In this document: positions 22,997-34,605 of the stretch, piece after piece
How the letters are laid out: the number at the start of each line of letters is the position of its first letter
How positions within the stretch are numbered: the stretch's first letter is position 1
Assembly: GCA_018398585.1 (NCBI GenBank)
Contig: JAGTTD010000015.1
Coordinates: forward strand, 2,919,001-2,983,000
Length of the DNA stretch: 64,000 nucleotides
Source of the DNA: Simmondsia chinensis
Lineage: Eukaryota; Streptophyta; Magnoliopsida; Caryophyllales; Simmondsiaceae
Direction of reading: 5' to 3'
Notes under the pieces: model-generated
Database searches by the model: none
Told to the model about the DNA's origin: nothing
The model's input: only the letters and a program-made list of their open reading frames with translations
Program-made: the position numbers and the translations under genes

Positions 22997-23073
22997 AAAT
23001 CCCAGTTGGGGATGAGCATGAAGAGCTCTACAATAACAACAACAACAAGATTCAGCCAATTATCGTTTCTCAT

Positions 23074-26000
23074 ATGGATTTGCACGTGACGTCATCCTCC
23101 TCTTTGTCTCCACCTCATCCTAACCCTAGCCCTAGTTCAGACCCGGGTTCTGCTATTCGGGTCGAGTTTCGTGACCCGACCCGTGCCCTCGCTTGCCCGT
23201 CTTGTGGGCACCGTTTTCCTATACATCATCATCGGGTAAATTCACCTCCACCCCTTTTATATTAAATAGGGTTCGGAATTAAGGTTAAATTTTATTGAAA
23301 TTTATCCTGACTTACAAAGGTGGGATATATGACTTCTATATTAGTCTAAGTATGTTTCATCTAAAACGAATCGGTATTTAGTGGAGTAATTCACTGGACT
23401 TATACAGTGATCTCTTTTCTTACAGTCTCTAACAATTAAAAATTGGTCACTTTTGTTTTTAATTTTTGGTTTCAAAAAATTACTTGTTTTTGAAATTTTT
23501 TTCATTTTTTTTTTAAATGTTCACTTAAATTCTGAAAAAACTGTAAATAAAAAATTAGAAAACTAACAAAATTTATTTTTAAAACGTTCTTTTTTATTTC
23601 CTTAGAAATTAAAATTACAAACATCTAGCAAAACCATATGAAATTATCAAAAATCTTAGAATTTTTATTTTGAACTCCCTTTTTGGGTTTAATGGTATTT
23701 ATTTGTCCCAAACGATAATTGTTGGGTTTAACTCTAAGAAATTTATTATTTAAGTATCATAATATTTAATGTTTGATCACTAGCCTCTTTTATTGTAGGC
23801 CAAATATAATCGATTGGATCTAAGATCGAAGTTTTGGATAAAGGTTTCGGTCTAATTCGTAGTCTAAATTTAATAAATCTAAAGAACCCGGTCGATCTAA
23901 AATTTATTAATACTGTAATTTAAATAGTTTAACAAATAAATATCAGTGCAGATTGAAATGATTAAAACAAAAAATTAAAGAAAACCCAATATGGTATAAG
24001 AAATGTTATTACATGGGCAAGACTGTGTCAAAGCAATTTTGTAATATTATTCACTACACGTTATATCGTTACTCTAAGAATAACTACAAGATAAAATATA
24101 CTAATTTTTTTTTAAAATTTGGATGTGAAATTGAATTATTTAATTGGGATTTTTAATAAAAAAATATATAGGGAGGGATACAAGATTTGCCGGGGCTACC
24201 AGCAGGGGTGAAATTTGACCCGACAGACCAAGAAATAGTGGAGCATTTGGAGGCCAAAATTCGGGTCGACCCGACTCAACTTCACCCATTACTTGATGAA
24301 TTTATTCCCACTCTTGAGGGCCAAAATGGAATTTGCTATACCCACCCTGAGAAGCTCCCAGGTATATTTTTAGCCTATGGTGTTTTACTTATCTAATTAC
24401 GGAGCCGATCCTGACATTTTCGGAGCTCTAAACAAAATTTTTAAATGGGGCCTTTCATATATAATAATATTTCTTTTAAAACTCGCTAATATTAACAATT
24501 GTTACTTTAAAAACGACGACCTCTAAAATTTGGAGGCCCCTAAAATTCGGGGGCCTTGAATTGCTTGGGGTTATGTCTGGCCTTGTTAATTATATGATAT
24601 GAATTATTAGATTATAAAAATAAAATATTAAAAGTTTATATTCCTGTAATTTCAGTTAATATGTATATAATTGATTACATTGTTATAAACAAGAAAATCC
24701 ATATAAACATTTTTTTAGATAATTAGAGAGAAAACTCTCAATATAAGGATCGGTGCACTCATTGAAACGGATTTTGAGAAAGAAAAATACGCAAAAAGCC
24801 TAGACCCCTACCTACACCAACTCCCTAATGCACTCATTGTTTCTAGCAATTTTCGTCTGTGTATATGCAAACACAACTTAACTCATCTTCTGTTCAAAAT
24901 AATGACTAATATTTGATTTGGTGATGAAATTGATTAATCATCTTTTTATTTTTCACGTAATTTCAGTCATTAGATGAATGATCAATTTTGTTAAAAAATA
25001 AAACACTGGAAACTATTTTAAACAAAAAGAAAAAATAAAGGACGAATTTCGATAAACTTATAAACCTTAAAGATTTATTTGAACCAAAAAAAAATGAATT
25101 AATTTAAACAAATATACAAACATCAAAGAACAAAGCAGTAAATAACTCTATATCTTAAGGTGATATTTTGCTATGTGTAACATATACTCATAATTGGTAT
25201 GATTTGTTTGAAAGCATTGCTTTAGATACACTCAATTGTACTACAAAAATAACTAATAGTAGTAAACATTATGGTAAAATTAAAGATCATATAAAGCCAC
25301 ATAATTATCTTTTTACACCTTTTTATGGCTCTCCGTACTTTTTATGCCATCTTGCTTTCCAGTCCTCGGAAACAGCCTCTCATTAGGGTATCCCACTGAT
25401 GGGGTAAGACTGCCTACATCTTACCCCTGCCAGACCCCGCTCACTTGGGAGCCCTTGTGGCATTGGGTTTGTTGTTGTTGTTGTATTAGAGTCAGTCACC
25501 CATATTTCTGTAGATCTAATGGTCGTTATTACCTCTTTTCACCTCTCATCTTCTCATGTAAGTCATTCCGTATACATTTATGTATTGAAATTTGTCAACA
25601 AATCATCTGTCCCAAAAGCTTAAGCCGATGGGTAAAGGCCCGATAATGGTTTTATACTCTAACATGTCCTCTCATGCAAATGTCTATTGGGCTTAAACCA
25701 TGGATATGCACAGGCTCACCTCATACCTTGTACTTTTTTTTTGATAAAAAAAAAGTAGGGACAGTTAAAGTTCAAACTCGTAACCTCTTGGTCATCAAGA
25801 TTCTGGTACCATATTAAAGAATCATCTGTCCAAAAAGTTTAAGTTGATGGGTGAAGGCCCAATATTGATTTTATACTGTAACAAAATTAGATACCTAGAT
25901 TGAGTATAGAAAGCATATTAGTGTATTTTACACATATTCACATGCTTGTGCATCTTTTTCTTAATTCTTTTAAGAGAGGTTAAAATTATTAAACCTCTTT

Positions 26001-27718
26001 GATCAAAGTGGATTTCATGTTGCTTTCTATAGGTGCATGTTATCCTTCCTTAGACCTAATTTAATTAATTAACTTTTAATTTTTAGTGTGTTTTTATAAG
26101 GTAATGTTATTATCATAATAAAATTATTATTTTCAGAGTAAGATCGTAGTTTTTAAGGTAATATTACAACTCTTATTATTTGTAAATCATATTATTGCTC
26201 TCATAATAGTAATATTTGTCCTGGTGTTAGCAACTCCCTTCTTGTATATGGGTCTAAAACTTTAATTATATATAGTTCTCTAAGAATAAATTAAAATTGA
26301 TTAATCAATGTCAATAAACTTTGATCTCATTAATAATATTTATGTATATTGGCAATATTTCCAATTTTTTAAACGGAGGCAACAAGAAATTCAGTGCCAC
26401 AAATGAGGTGCCCGTCAAGATAGGTCTGGGAACCCAAAAAAGACACAATAACGAGAAAAAGGGGTTGGAGTTAATATTTCTAGGGTCTTATTTTTTTGAT
26501 AATTAAGAGGATAAAATTCTATATTTCTTGGATTATTCACACCAAAAGTTACTATATCTTTTTCACTGTATTAATTTAGTTTCTATATTTTTAATTGATA
26601 ATTTAGTTCATATACGAGTTATATTATGTTGGTATATTGCTTGAGTAAAATTTTAGCAATGGAGCTTTTAATGTTCCAATTACTAGTCGGTTTAAATTGA
26701 GTCAATAAATGAGCATTGGACTACGTCATTGACTTAATTACTTCAATTTAAGCGTTGGATTAAATTGACATAAGGTAAATAATTGCGTAATTTTTTTACA
26801 TTCAAACGGATAAAATCCTTAAAATTATAAATAGTACAAGGATTATCTTCACACTATTAAAAGAATAATGAATAAATTGGTACAATAAGCAAAGTACGGA
26901 AACTTTTGACGTACATGACCTTATTTTTAATTATCAAGTCAATCAAATGAGATGAAAATCCATTAATATGTATTAGTTGCACATTTATAATACTTAGAAC
27001 ATGTGTCTCTCGAGTCTCCTTCTGTGAGACATTGATTTTTGTATCGCAAGTGCTCTTACTACTTATCAGGAAAAAAATTAGAAGACAGTTAGAAATTTTC
27101 TTTTTTTTTTTTTTATAATTAAAAGGAAAAAAGTCCTCAAGATACATAATAGATAGTCTCAAGAACTGACTATATCAAAAAACAAGCAACAAAAATAAAA
27201 TTATAGATCAAGAAGAAAATTCTTATATTGAGAGTGGGCAAATCCAAGTAACTATCGCCCGGCTTTGCTCACGGTCCACAACTGGGGGACGATGTCTATG
27301 ATGAGAACCGTGGACACAGGGAGTGTGTAATCCGTATTAGGACCCACTAATTATTTTGAAATAAATGGATCAAATAGGGAATATCATAATTAAATGTCAT
27401 AGTAAACACTTCTATATATAGTTAATTCTCTTAGTTAAACCAACTAGCTACACATAATGCTGAAAAGTGCATCATTAAACATGGTTTTTTTTTTTTCCTA
27501 TTATTTCTTAAATATAAAATTCCTTAATTGATTCTTTTATTAAAAAATATTTCTAAATTATTTATTTATATTGAATTTTAAAAAAAATAGTCACAAGCAT
27601 GAAACTTCAAGAACAATGAAACATAACATTAGCAGAATCAACCGTTTGCATGCAAGCAGTGAAAAATGACAAACCAACAACATTATATATTATATTTATG
27701 ACATTCTTTTGCTGCTTC

Positions 27719-27795
<77 letters not shown>

Positions 27796-30700
27796 GTATA
27801 TATTTTACTTCCTCCATATTATATATTGTATATTATCAATCAACTAATTATTGTGATACCTTAAGCTGAAGGATAAAAGGTTTAAGAATAACTTTATACT
27901 CACCTTTTTTCTGATAAGTAAAGAGGAGGAAAGAAACCTCCAACAGGTACAAAGAGTTCTCCGAAAATGGAATAGAAAAGATAATGGCAAAAAAACATTA
28001 AAGGTCTGAAGCCTGTATCTGAACCATGATAAAGCCTAGGCAAAAGTTGTGCCTAGATTTGAAGCATATATAGTACGAGACTCGGGTGGCTTCATAAGGA
28101 TAATTAGAAAATGGACGCAGTGGCATGAATCTGGGAGTGGCTTACAATGATGCATGCAGATGCCACAACAGCCAACAAGCATTTGAAACCATATGATCAC
28201 CCTCAATTTTTTGTTATCGAGGATGTGTGACCAATTTGGAGTTGAATTCTAAAAGTGACTGCATTCCTAGAGCCCCAAATTACATTGATAACTGCAAATA
28301 AGTCATGAGTCAAACTCTCTTGGTTGAGTATTTAAAGAATGGTGGTTGTCATTGGTGGAATAGGGGTCCAAGATCGTTTACACTGCACAAGCTCGCTTTA
28401 AACCTCATGTTTGAATTATATTAATATTAAGAGTGGGGCTGTTGGGAATTGAACTTTGGACCTCTTAGTGATCAACAAGGATTTGATATCATATCAAAGT
28501 GCTAATCATTTCATGAGGTAAAGCTGGAGGGATAGGAGTGTTTTCACTTTCGAATTTTAAATTAAGATTTGGTGTTTGTTTCTAAGCATAATACGACTTG
28601 ACTTTTTTTTTCCCCAATAGGTAGAGAGAGAACTCACAATATAAAAACTGACATTTCAAAACAAAAGACCTGAGAGACACACACAAAGTGTAGAAAAGGG
28701 AAAAATAACATAAGAACACCTGCCCAAGATATCCAAGAATTAAACAATTGAAACGCCTAATAAAGAAATCTAGTTATGCATCCAGTACCAAAAACAAAAC
28801 AAAAAAACATTGTCAAACTGATGCAGGCCATGACGACCTGGCAAGATGGGCTACAACATGCATCTTGGCAGAGTAGACCAACAATCCACAGTCGGGACAA
28901 ACAAGGCAAGGCGAAGATATGCGGGATTGGGAGCTAGCGTGAGGAAATGCAACTTGACAGGAGTAACCAAAAAGGAGTTGTATTTGAGCTAAGCCGAGCC
29001 CAAGCCTGCCAGGCTCGAGGCTCGGCTCGTTTGCGTTAAGCGTGGCTCGGGCTTGGCTCGAAGCTCGCCGAGCACGGAAAGTTCAAACTCGAGCTCGGCT
29101 CGTGTCAAAAACTCGGGCTCGGCTTGGCTCAATCTAAGCTTGGCGAGCTGGAATTAAGCTTACAATATTTTGGCTCATTTAAGCTCAATCTAGGCTCGTT
29201 TAAGCTCGAGCTCAGTTCGTTTATGCTCAAATTTGGCTTCGGTGGTCATATTTAATAAAAAAATATTATATTAGGAAAAGCTCATTTGGGCTCGTTTAGG
29301 CTCGTGAGCTTACGAGCTCGAGCTGCACTAGGCCCCGGCTCGGCTCGAGCTCGAAGCAAGTCAAGCCTTTTGAGCTTTATGATGAGCCGGCTCACGGGCG
29401 CTCGCGAGCCGGCTCGGCTCATTTACAACCCTACCCAAAAGGTCTATTGACGAATTCGATGGCAAATTCTCTACAACCCCAAGAGGATGATGCAGCCTCG
29501 CCATCTACTTAGAGGATAGCCTGGTGGGTGAATCTTGGTGGGTACGGCAAGAGTTGTGCTGCGGCCAAAATAGAGATATGGGGCAACCTTGGCGGATCAT
29601 GCTTGGCGGGATCACGAGTTGGCGGCTTGGGTTCGAAACACGACTGAAGAAGAGTTTGATTCTAAATAGGAATTAGTTTTAGATTTAAATTTTAAATTAT
29701 CTCTTAGTATTTTATTATCAGTCAAATAGCTCCTCCATTTAAGCTAGAGGAAATCTAGGGTTTAACTATTCAACTTTTCAGATTTTATTTTATATTTTAG
29801 AATTTTCTCTCTTTTTCTGGTTTTGAGAAATTGAGTACTTTTGTTCTCCTTATTTTATTTCCGTAATAAAATTGAAAGCAAGTATGTCGAATCCTTTCCG
29901 TTTTCCTAATTTCCACTTACGCGCTGCATCAGTTGATATCAGAGCTCATAACGACTTCTGAAAAGGCTCATGGACGACAGAGATACGCCACCACAGAGAC
30001 GTTTACGAGCGATACTTTGAACGGCAGGTCAAGAGAAGGTTCGAGGATATGGATGAGAGATTCCGGGAAATCGAGCATTGCTTGATTCAACTGGGGGCAA
30101 ATCCAGAGCACGAACAGCTTCAACAAGGAAAGGCGAGAATTGAGACATGGGAGAAGATGAAAAAGCACATGAGAGGCTCCTTCCTGCCTTACAATCACGC
30201 CAAGGTGATGTATCAACACCTTCAAAGCTTACGACAGGGTTCTCATTCCGTGGAGGAGTACACAGCGAAATTTTACTCCTTTTTTTGATAAATAAAGAGC
30301 TAATGCTCAATCAAAAGCGGCATCCCAAGTCGGGGATCCGAATACCGGAATTTTACTCCTTAATCACCAAGAATGACTTGGCGGAATTGGGGGAGCAACT
30401 GGTGGATCGATATGTTGGCGGGTTGAAGGAGTCAATATAGGAGGTGTTGAAGATGTTCGACATCTTTCCGGTCGTGGAAGCAAGTCAAAGGGCAATGAAC
30501 GTCGAGAAGCATCAGAGGCGTCGTCAAGTTGGCGATATTGGGAACACTCAGGATAGTGTGCGTGACCAGGTACGACAAATCAACTCGAATGCTCAAGGGA
30601 ACCCGGTTACCGCCAACATTGGGAAGGAATTGGCGAGTAGCTACAGAACCCGTTGTTTCAAGTGCGGAGAGATGAGACACTATGCCGCTAAGTGTCGTAA

Positions 30701-33700
30701 GAGTGACAGACCGAGCAAGGGGTTTTACATCGAAGGTCTCCAAGCTAGACATGGTGAGATAGTTGAAGAAAAGGCTAGCGACGAGTCGGTGCCACAAGGC
30801 GAAGAAGCAATTGCAAGCGACAAGGGCCATCTAATTGTGGTGGGGCGAGTATGATTTGCGCCAAAGGAAGAAGAGGGAGACAACTAGATGAGGAGTAATA
30901 TCTTCCAGACGACTTGCACTGTTGGCGAAAGGATAATGCCGCCTAGTGATTGACTCAGGAAGCTGTGAGAACGTCATCTCCAAGGAAGCTGTGCAATAGC
31001 TTGGGTTGAAGACGGAGGATCATCCGAACCCATATAAGTCGTCTTGGCTCAAGAAAAGAAACCAGGTAATTGTCTCAAAACGATGTCTAGTTAGCTTTTC
31101 ATTGGATCGAAATATCGGGATGAGGTGTGGGTGACGTGGTAGTCATGGATGCATGTCATCTGCTTTCAGGCCGACCATGGCAGTTCGATTGAGGTGCCAC
31201 CGATGACGGACGATGAAACACCTATAGCTTCGTGTTCGAGGGCACAAGGATAGTCTTGTTGCCTAAAAAGGATGAAGCTCCACGACCAGAGGACACCAAA
31301 GATCTGAAGTCCCTGGTTAGGGCCTTGCTCGCCAAAGATGTTGGCCGGGGCAAGGAAACAATTGTTCCGACAGAGTAAATGCGCCAAGCGAAAGAGCCTG
31401 AAGAGCCAAAAAAAGTACCAAGCTACGTTGGCGATAGGGCAGAGTCCGCAGTGGAAAGGTCAGATACTGGGAAGAGAGTTACCAGGAAGCTCCATCACTG
31501 AGTGAGCCTTACAAAGCTTCAGGATTTCAGGCTTCAAGGGGTCACAACACTTTTGCCTCCTAAGAAGGACGAGACATGGCCGGAAATGTTGGCGGCAGAT
31601 CCGTCAACGAGGTCATCATATATCATGAGCCTGTTGCATCACTTGCGGTTGTCCTAACAGAGATGACAAGAAGAATTTTGGGTCCGTTAATCAGGTATTT
31701 TGTCACCAAGCACATCAAGAGTCGGAAGAGGAAATTATGTCGCGCCAAGTGGGTATTTGACAACTCGATAAATTGCAACACAAGGTCTCCACTACTCGGA
31801 GTTGGCAACGACATTGTTCAGCATTCACCAGTAGACTTTGCGCCAATGTCTCATCTTCTTTGTCCATATGAGAGGACACGGGACTTCATCTCCAAACAGG
31901 AGGCGAGACTTGTGCAAACTCGTAGAACGCTGCTTGAGGCTCGCGCCAAGCATAAGAAGGTGCGGATAAGGATTTTCAACACGATAGCAAGGGTAGCTCA
32001 AACAATTCTGTGGCGAATTAGTGGACGAATTCTCTCTCATCCGGGGGAGAATGATGCAGGCCATGATGACCTAGAGGGATGGGCTACAACAAGCATCCTG
32101 GCAGAGTAGATCAGCAATCCACAACCGAGACAAACATGGCAAGGCAAAGATACAAGGGATTGAGAGCTGGCACGAGGAAACACAACTTGACAAGAGTAAC
32201 CCAAAAGGTCCGTTGACAAATTTGAGGGCGAATTATCTTCAACCCAGAGAGTTGTGCTGATAGAGATATGGGGCAACCTTGGCGGATCATGCTTAGCGGG
32301 ATCATGGGTTGGCGGCTTGGGTTCGAAACGTGGCCGTAGAAGAGTTTGATTCTAAATAGGAATTAGTTTTAAATTTAAATTTTGAACTCTCTCTTACTAT
32401 TTTAGTATTAGTCAAATAGCTCCTCTATTTAAGCTAGAGGAAATCTAAGGTTTAGCTATTTAATTTTTCATATTTTAGAGCTTTTCTTCTTGTTCGGTTT
32501 GTGAGTACTTTTGTTCCCCTTATTTTATTTCCGTAATGAAATTGAAGGTAAGGCTATCGAATCCTTCCCGTTTTCCTAATTTTCACTTACGCGCTGCATT
32601 ACAAACGCTACAGAAGACATTCATCCCAAAAAACCCAAATAACATAGTCAAACCTACTTATGACTTGACTACGTATACTCAGGCGGAAATTACTTGAAAC
32701 TTTGAGTGCTTCAAGAGTTGGTGCAAGCATAGGGACCCAAGTTTTTTGGGGTGTTTTGCTTCTATCTTTGGGAGCTGCTTCTTTTTTTTCTTTTATTCCG
32801 CTTTTGTGGACTTTCTTAGACTCAGCTTTACTGGATGCGCCAACTTTTGTATTAAGAGTTTTTTCTTTAATTATCGAAGGAAAAAAAAAACTCATGTGCA
32901 CGGTACACCATTTAAATGCATGCACATTTGAATAAACAACTTGGAAAATGATGTACATGCATTAAATGACGTACGTAATAGAAAATCATTAATGCACGAA
33001 AGCAATATTAAAATGAATTCCTTTTCATATTGGTAATTAATTATTATAAAATACTAATAAATATTATAAATTGATTATATATAATATTATTCTACACAAC
33101 ATGTCTAAAAATAATTAGGGTGTAATTTAATATGGGATTATTTACACTAAAAGTCTTTGTGCTTCCATTGTATTAGTTTAGTCTTTTTACTTTTAACTAT
33201 GTCAATTTAGTCTGTATTGTTTAGCGATTGGTGTTATTTTGATCTCTTTTTTTTTGGCTCTTTTTTGGGCTCTGTTTTTCGTGGATGCGCCCTACCTATC
33301 TTGTGAGTTTTGTACTTATTAATTATAGAAAAGAAAAGAAAATACAAGTACTAAAATGACACAATTCGATGACTAAATTGACATGGTACAAAGTACTTTA
33401 ACACAATTAAGATTCCAATGGCAAGAGTTTTGTTTTTTCTATCTACAAGTTCTTGTATTTTTGGGTTCCGCTTTTACCATTGTTTCTTTTTGTATCGCGG
33501 TTCTCTCGCAATTTATTGGAAAAAAAAGTGACGTATTGAGTTTGCTTCATTTACGTTTTCTTGACTATTTGTGCAATTCTCATGTAGGAGTAAGCAAAGA
33601 TGGTCAGATACGCCACTTCTTCCACCGCCCTTCCAAGGCGTACACCACCGGCACACGGAAGCGCCGCAAGGTCCACACCGATGACGACGTTGGAGGCGGC

Positions 33701-34198
33701 GAGACCCGATGGCACAAGACGGGCAAGACCCGACCCGTTATCATAAACGGGTCAGTCAAAGGTTTCAAGAAAATCCTAGTCCTATACACCAACTACAGTC
33801 GACAAAAGAAACCGGAAAAGACTAACTGGATAATGCATCAGTATCACCTCGGCAACAACGAAGAAGAAAAAGACGGAGAAATCGCCCTTTCTAAAGTGTT
33901 CTACCAAACACAACCTAGACAATGTGGGTCTGTAAAAGAACTGCCACATTTCAACAATCGTCAACAGCATCAGCAGCAACAGCAAGATCGGATGCACGAT
34001 CCAACGGCTAGAAATGCATCAATATCGCGACTTGATTTTTACCCCAATCTTAATTCTTCGTTAATACAATATAATATCGAGGAGCAGCAAAGTACAAGAA
34101 CTAATGAACAGTTGATTCCTAACTTGAGTTTACAAGGTGGTGGACTGCCCTTTGTTAGTCTGGGTTCTAGTAGTGAAAGTAGGCAAACTAAGGAATGA
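23074..34198 (+). CDS. NAC transcription factor, SND2/SND3/NAC075-type
   Basis: A three-exon gene: 23074-23235, 24172-24361 and 33588-34198 (stop TGA at 34196). Junctions are GT-AG with phases 0 and 1, giving 320 residues. The N-terminus carries a short C-P-S-C-G-H motif (residues 41-46) typical of the clade containing Arabidopsis SND2 (NAC073), SND3 (NAC010) and NAC075. The NAC domain spans about residues 60-231: subdomain A '[13 protein letters not shown]' (62-74), '[12 protein letters not shown]' (107-118), '[19 protein letters not shown]' (127-145), 'WHKTGKTRP' (159-167) and '[13 protein letters not shown]' (194-206). A glutamine-rich stretch (243-250) begins the divergent C-terminal activation region. 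Family members act in the nucleus, and several regulate secondary-wall or developmental programmes; the role here is inferred only from clade. Intron 2 is 9226 bp because of transposons. I chose the ATG at 23074 because it opens the frame with the CPSCGH exon. Confidence 0.88.
24400..24585. mobile_element. hAT-type MITE in NAC intron 2
   Basis: A 186-bp relative of 21853-22041 with ends 'cggagccgatcctg' and '…ggttatgtctggccttg'. 'taatta' flanks both sides. It begins only 38 bp after the exon 2 donor site. Confidence 0.55.
25362..25484 (+). mobile_element. Angio-domain SINE copy in NAC intron 2
   Basis: 'tcctcggaaacagcctctca', 'ggtaagactgcctacatctt', 'cagaccccgctcacttggga', 'gcccttgtggcattgggttt' and a (GTT)n tail. 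Plus orientation, i.e. the same as the gene. The head is not identified. Confidence 0.72.
25485..27720. other. NAC intron 2, mostly unassigned
   Basis: It contains two copies of a short repeat, 'atcatctgtcc(c/a)aaaag' plus 'gatgggt(a/g)aaggccc', at about 25603-25650 and 25820-25865. A possible MITE of the 'taatttagt' type lies at about 26545-26850. No exon-like coding stretch is evident. Confidence 0.4.
27722..27784. repeat. (TA)n microsatellite
   Basis: About 31 TA units inside NAC intron 2. It is likely polymorphic and prone to assembly error. Confidence 0.95.
27903..28100 (-). mobile_element. LINE 3' end, minus orientation
   Basis: It starts 'ttttttctgataagtaaaga', the T-run plus conserved terminal motif shared with the other LINE tails. 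The far boundary is approximate. Confidence 0.4.
28819..29931 (+). mobile_element. 5' LTR of deleted Ty3/gypsy element
   Basis: It starts tgatgcaggcc and ends …gcgctgcatca. At 1113 bp it is about twice its partner (32052-32601, 550 bp) because a hAT MITE (28974-29433) and about 100 bp of extra sequence near 29460-29560 lie in it. A 5-bp target duplication, caaac, flanks the whole element (28814-28818, 32602-32606). A primer-binding site, ttgatatcagagct, starts at 29933. Roughly 15% difference from the 3' LTR over the first 150 bp indicates an old insertion. Confidence 0.85.
28974..29433. mobile_element. hAT-type MITE in the gypsy 5' LTR, copy 2
   Basis: Ends ggagttgtatttgagc and …gctcatttacaaccctac; interior full of gagctcg and ggctcggctc motifs. 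The duplication accaaaaa (28966-28973) / cccaaaag (29434-29441) marks the site. The 3' LTR shows the uninterrupted target, 'gagtaacccaaaaggtc', near 32197. Confidence 0.8.
29932..32051 (+). pseudogene. Internally deleted Ty3/gypsy gag-pol remnant
   Basis: Only 2.1 kb of internal DNA remains. Gag is readable from about 30020, including an 'H-S-V-E-E-Y-T-x-x-F' motif near 30245. It is interrupted by a small LINE insertion (30282-30346) and continues to a CCHC zinc knuckle C-F-K-C…H…C (30657-30698). An in-frame TAG occurs at 30438-30440. A protease start follows (D-S-G-S-C near 30951), with a TAG at 30997-30999, then '[15 protein letters not shown]' near 31145. Reverse transcriptase, RNase H and the integrase core are absent. 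The frame resumes with an integrase C-terminal-like '[11 protein letters not shown]' near 31765. The polypurine tract 'atccgggggagaa' ends at 32051. Non-functional. Confidence 0.78.
30282..30346 (-). mobile_element. ~65-bp LINE 3' end inserted in gag
   Basis: 'ttttttgataaataaagagc…' is a minus-strand LINE tail. It is flanked by a 15-bp near-perfect duplication: gaaattttactcctt (30267-30281) and ggaattttactcctt (30347-30361). Removing it restores continuity of the gag frame. Confidence 0.75.
32052..32601 (+). mobile_element. 3' LTR of deleted Ty3/gypsy element
   Basis: 550 bp, from tgatgcaggccatgatgacc to …gcgctgcatta (terminal CA mutated to TA). The caaac duplication follows. Confidence 0.85.
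32700..32890 (+). mobile_element. LINE 3' end, plus orientation
   Basis: It ends 'aagagttttttctttaatta' and 'tcgaaggaaaaaaaaaa'. Related to the tails at 19480-19877 and 33250-33345 ('ctctgtttttcgtggatgcg…ttaattatagaaaag'). Confidence 0.5.
33118..33400. mobile_element. MITE with long inverted repeats, family M2
   Basis: The left arm 'tattagtttagtctttttac' and 'gtcaatttagtctgta' mirrors the right arm 'tactaaaatgacacaattc' and 'gactaaattgacatgg'. The same family as 54959-55343. A LINE tail (about 33250-33345) appears to sit in its middle. It ends about 190 bp before NAC exon 3. Confidence 0.5.
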
Positions 34199-34480
34199 GA
34201 GTGATGGTGACATAATAAAGACATAAAAGAGTACACAATACTTAGTTTTTTATTGGTTTTTTTTATTGGATCGGATGACGGGTTAATACTTAGCTTCTTA
34301 TCGAATTTTATTGGGTCGGATGACGGGTTAATACTTAGCTTCTTATCGAATTTTATTGGGTCGGATGACGGGTTAATACTTAGCTTCTTATCGGATTGAA
34401 TTAGTTTCTTATTGGGTTGGAGGGTGGGATAGTGTACTCACTTTAAACTGTGTTGAAGCGTAGCTAATATCCAATATTTT
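34199..34480 (+). repeat. NAC 3' flank with tandem 43-bp repeats
   Basis: Directly after the stop, 'ggatgacgggttaatactta' followed by 'gcttcttatcg' and 'attttattgggtc' repeats three to four times (about 34255-34400), forming a small minisatellite in the presumed 3' UTR or downstream region. Confidence 0.7.
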
Positions 34481-34605
34481 AGTGCATGTTTGATATCGAT
34501 TTATTTTTACAGTTTTAGTTTTTGGAAAACCAAAAATCAGATTTTGAAAATAGTTTTTTTCTAATTTTTATTTTATATTTTCAGTTTTTAGTCAAACTAG
34601 GGAAA

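Larger units (their letters stand above)
28603..32658 (-). mobile_element. LINE 3' fragment split by the gypsy element
   Basis: The T-run plus 'ccccaataggtagagagaga' begins the fragment. It occupies 28603-28818 and continues at 32602-32658 after the gypsy insertion. Its own target duplication is ta(c/t)gacttgac at 28592-28602 and 32659-32669. So the LINE was present before the gypsy element arrived. Confidence 0.6.

Noticed and set aside
23074..23265. Stand-alone 63-residue protein
   Set aside because: The frame runs into an intron. The first 54 codons join in phase to the NAC exon 2.
28974..29433. CRISPR-like or regulatory cluster of gagctcg repeats
   Set aside because: Repeats are irregular, in both orientations and bounded by hAT-type inverted repeats. 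This is a MITE in a plant genome.
33383..33587. Extension of NAC exon 3 upstream to an ATG at 33383
   Set aside because: A good acceptor (tgtag at 33583-33587) joins in the right phase to exon 2, and the upstream part matches a LINE tail rather than NAC sequence.
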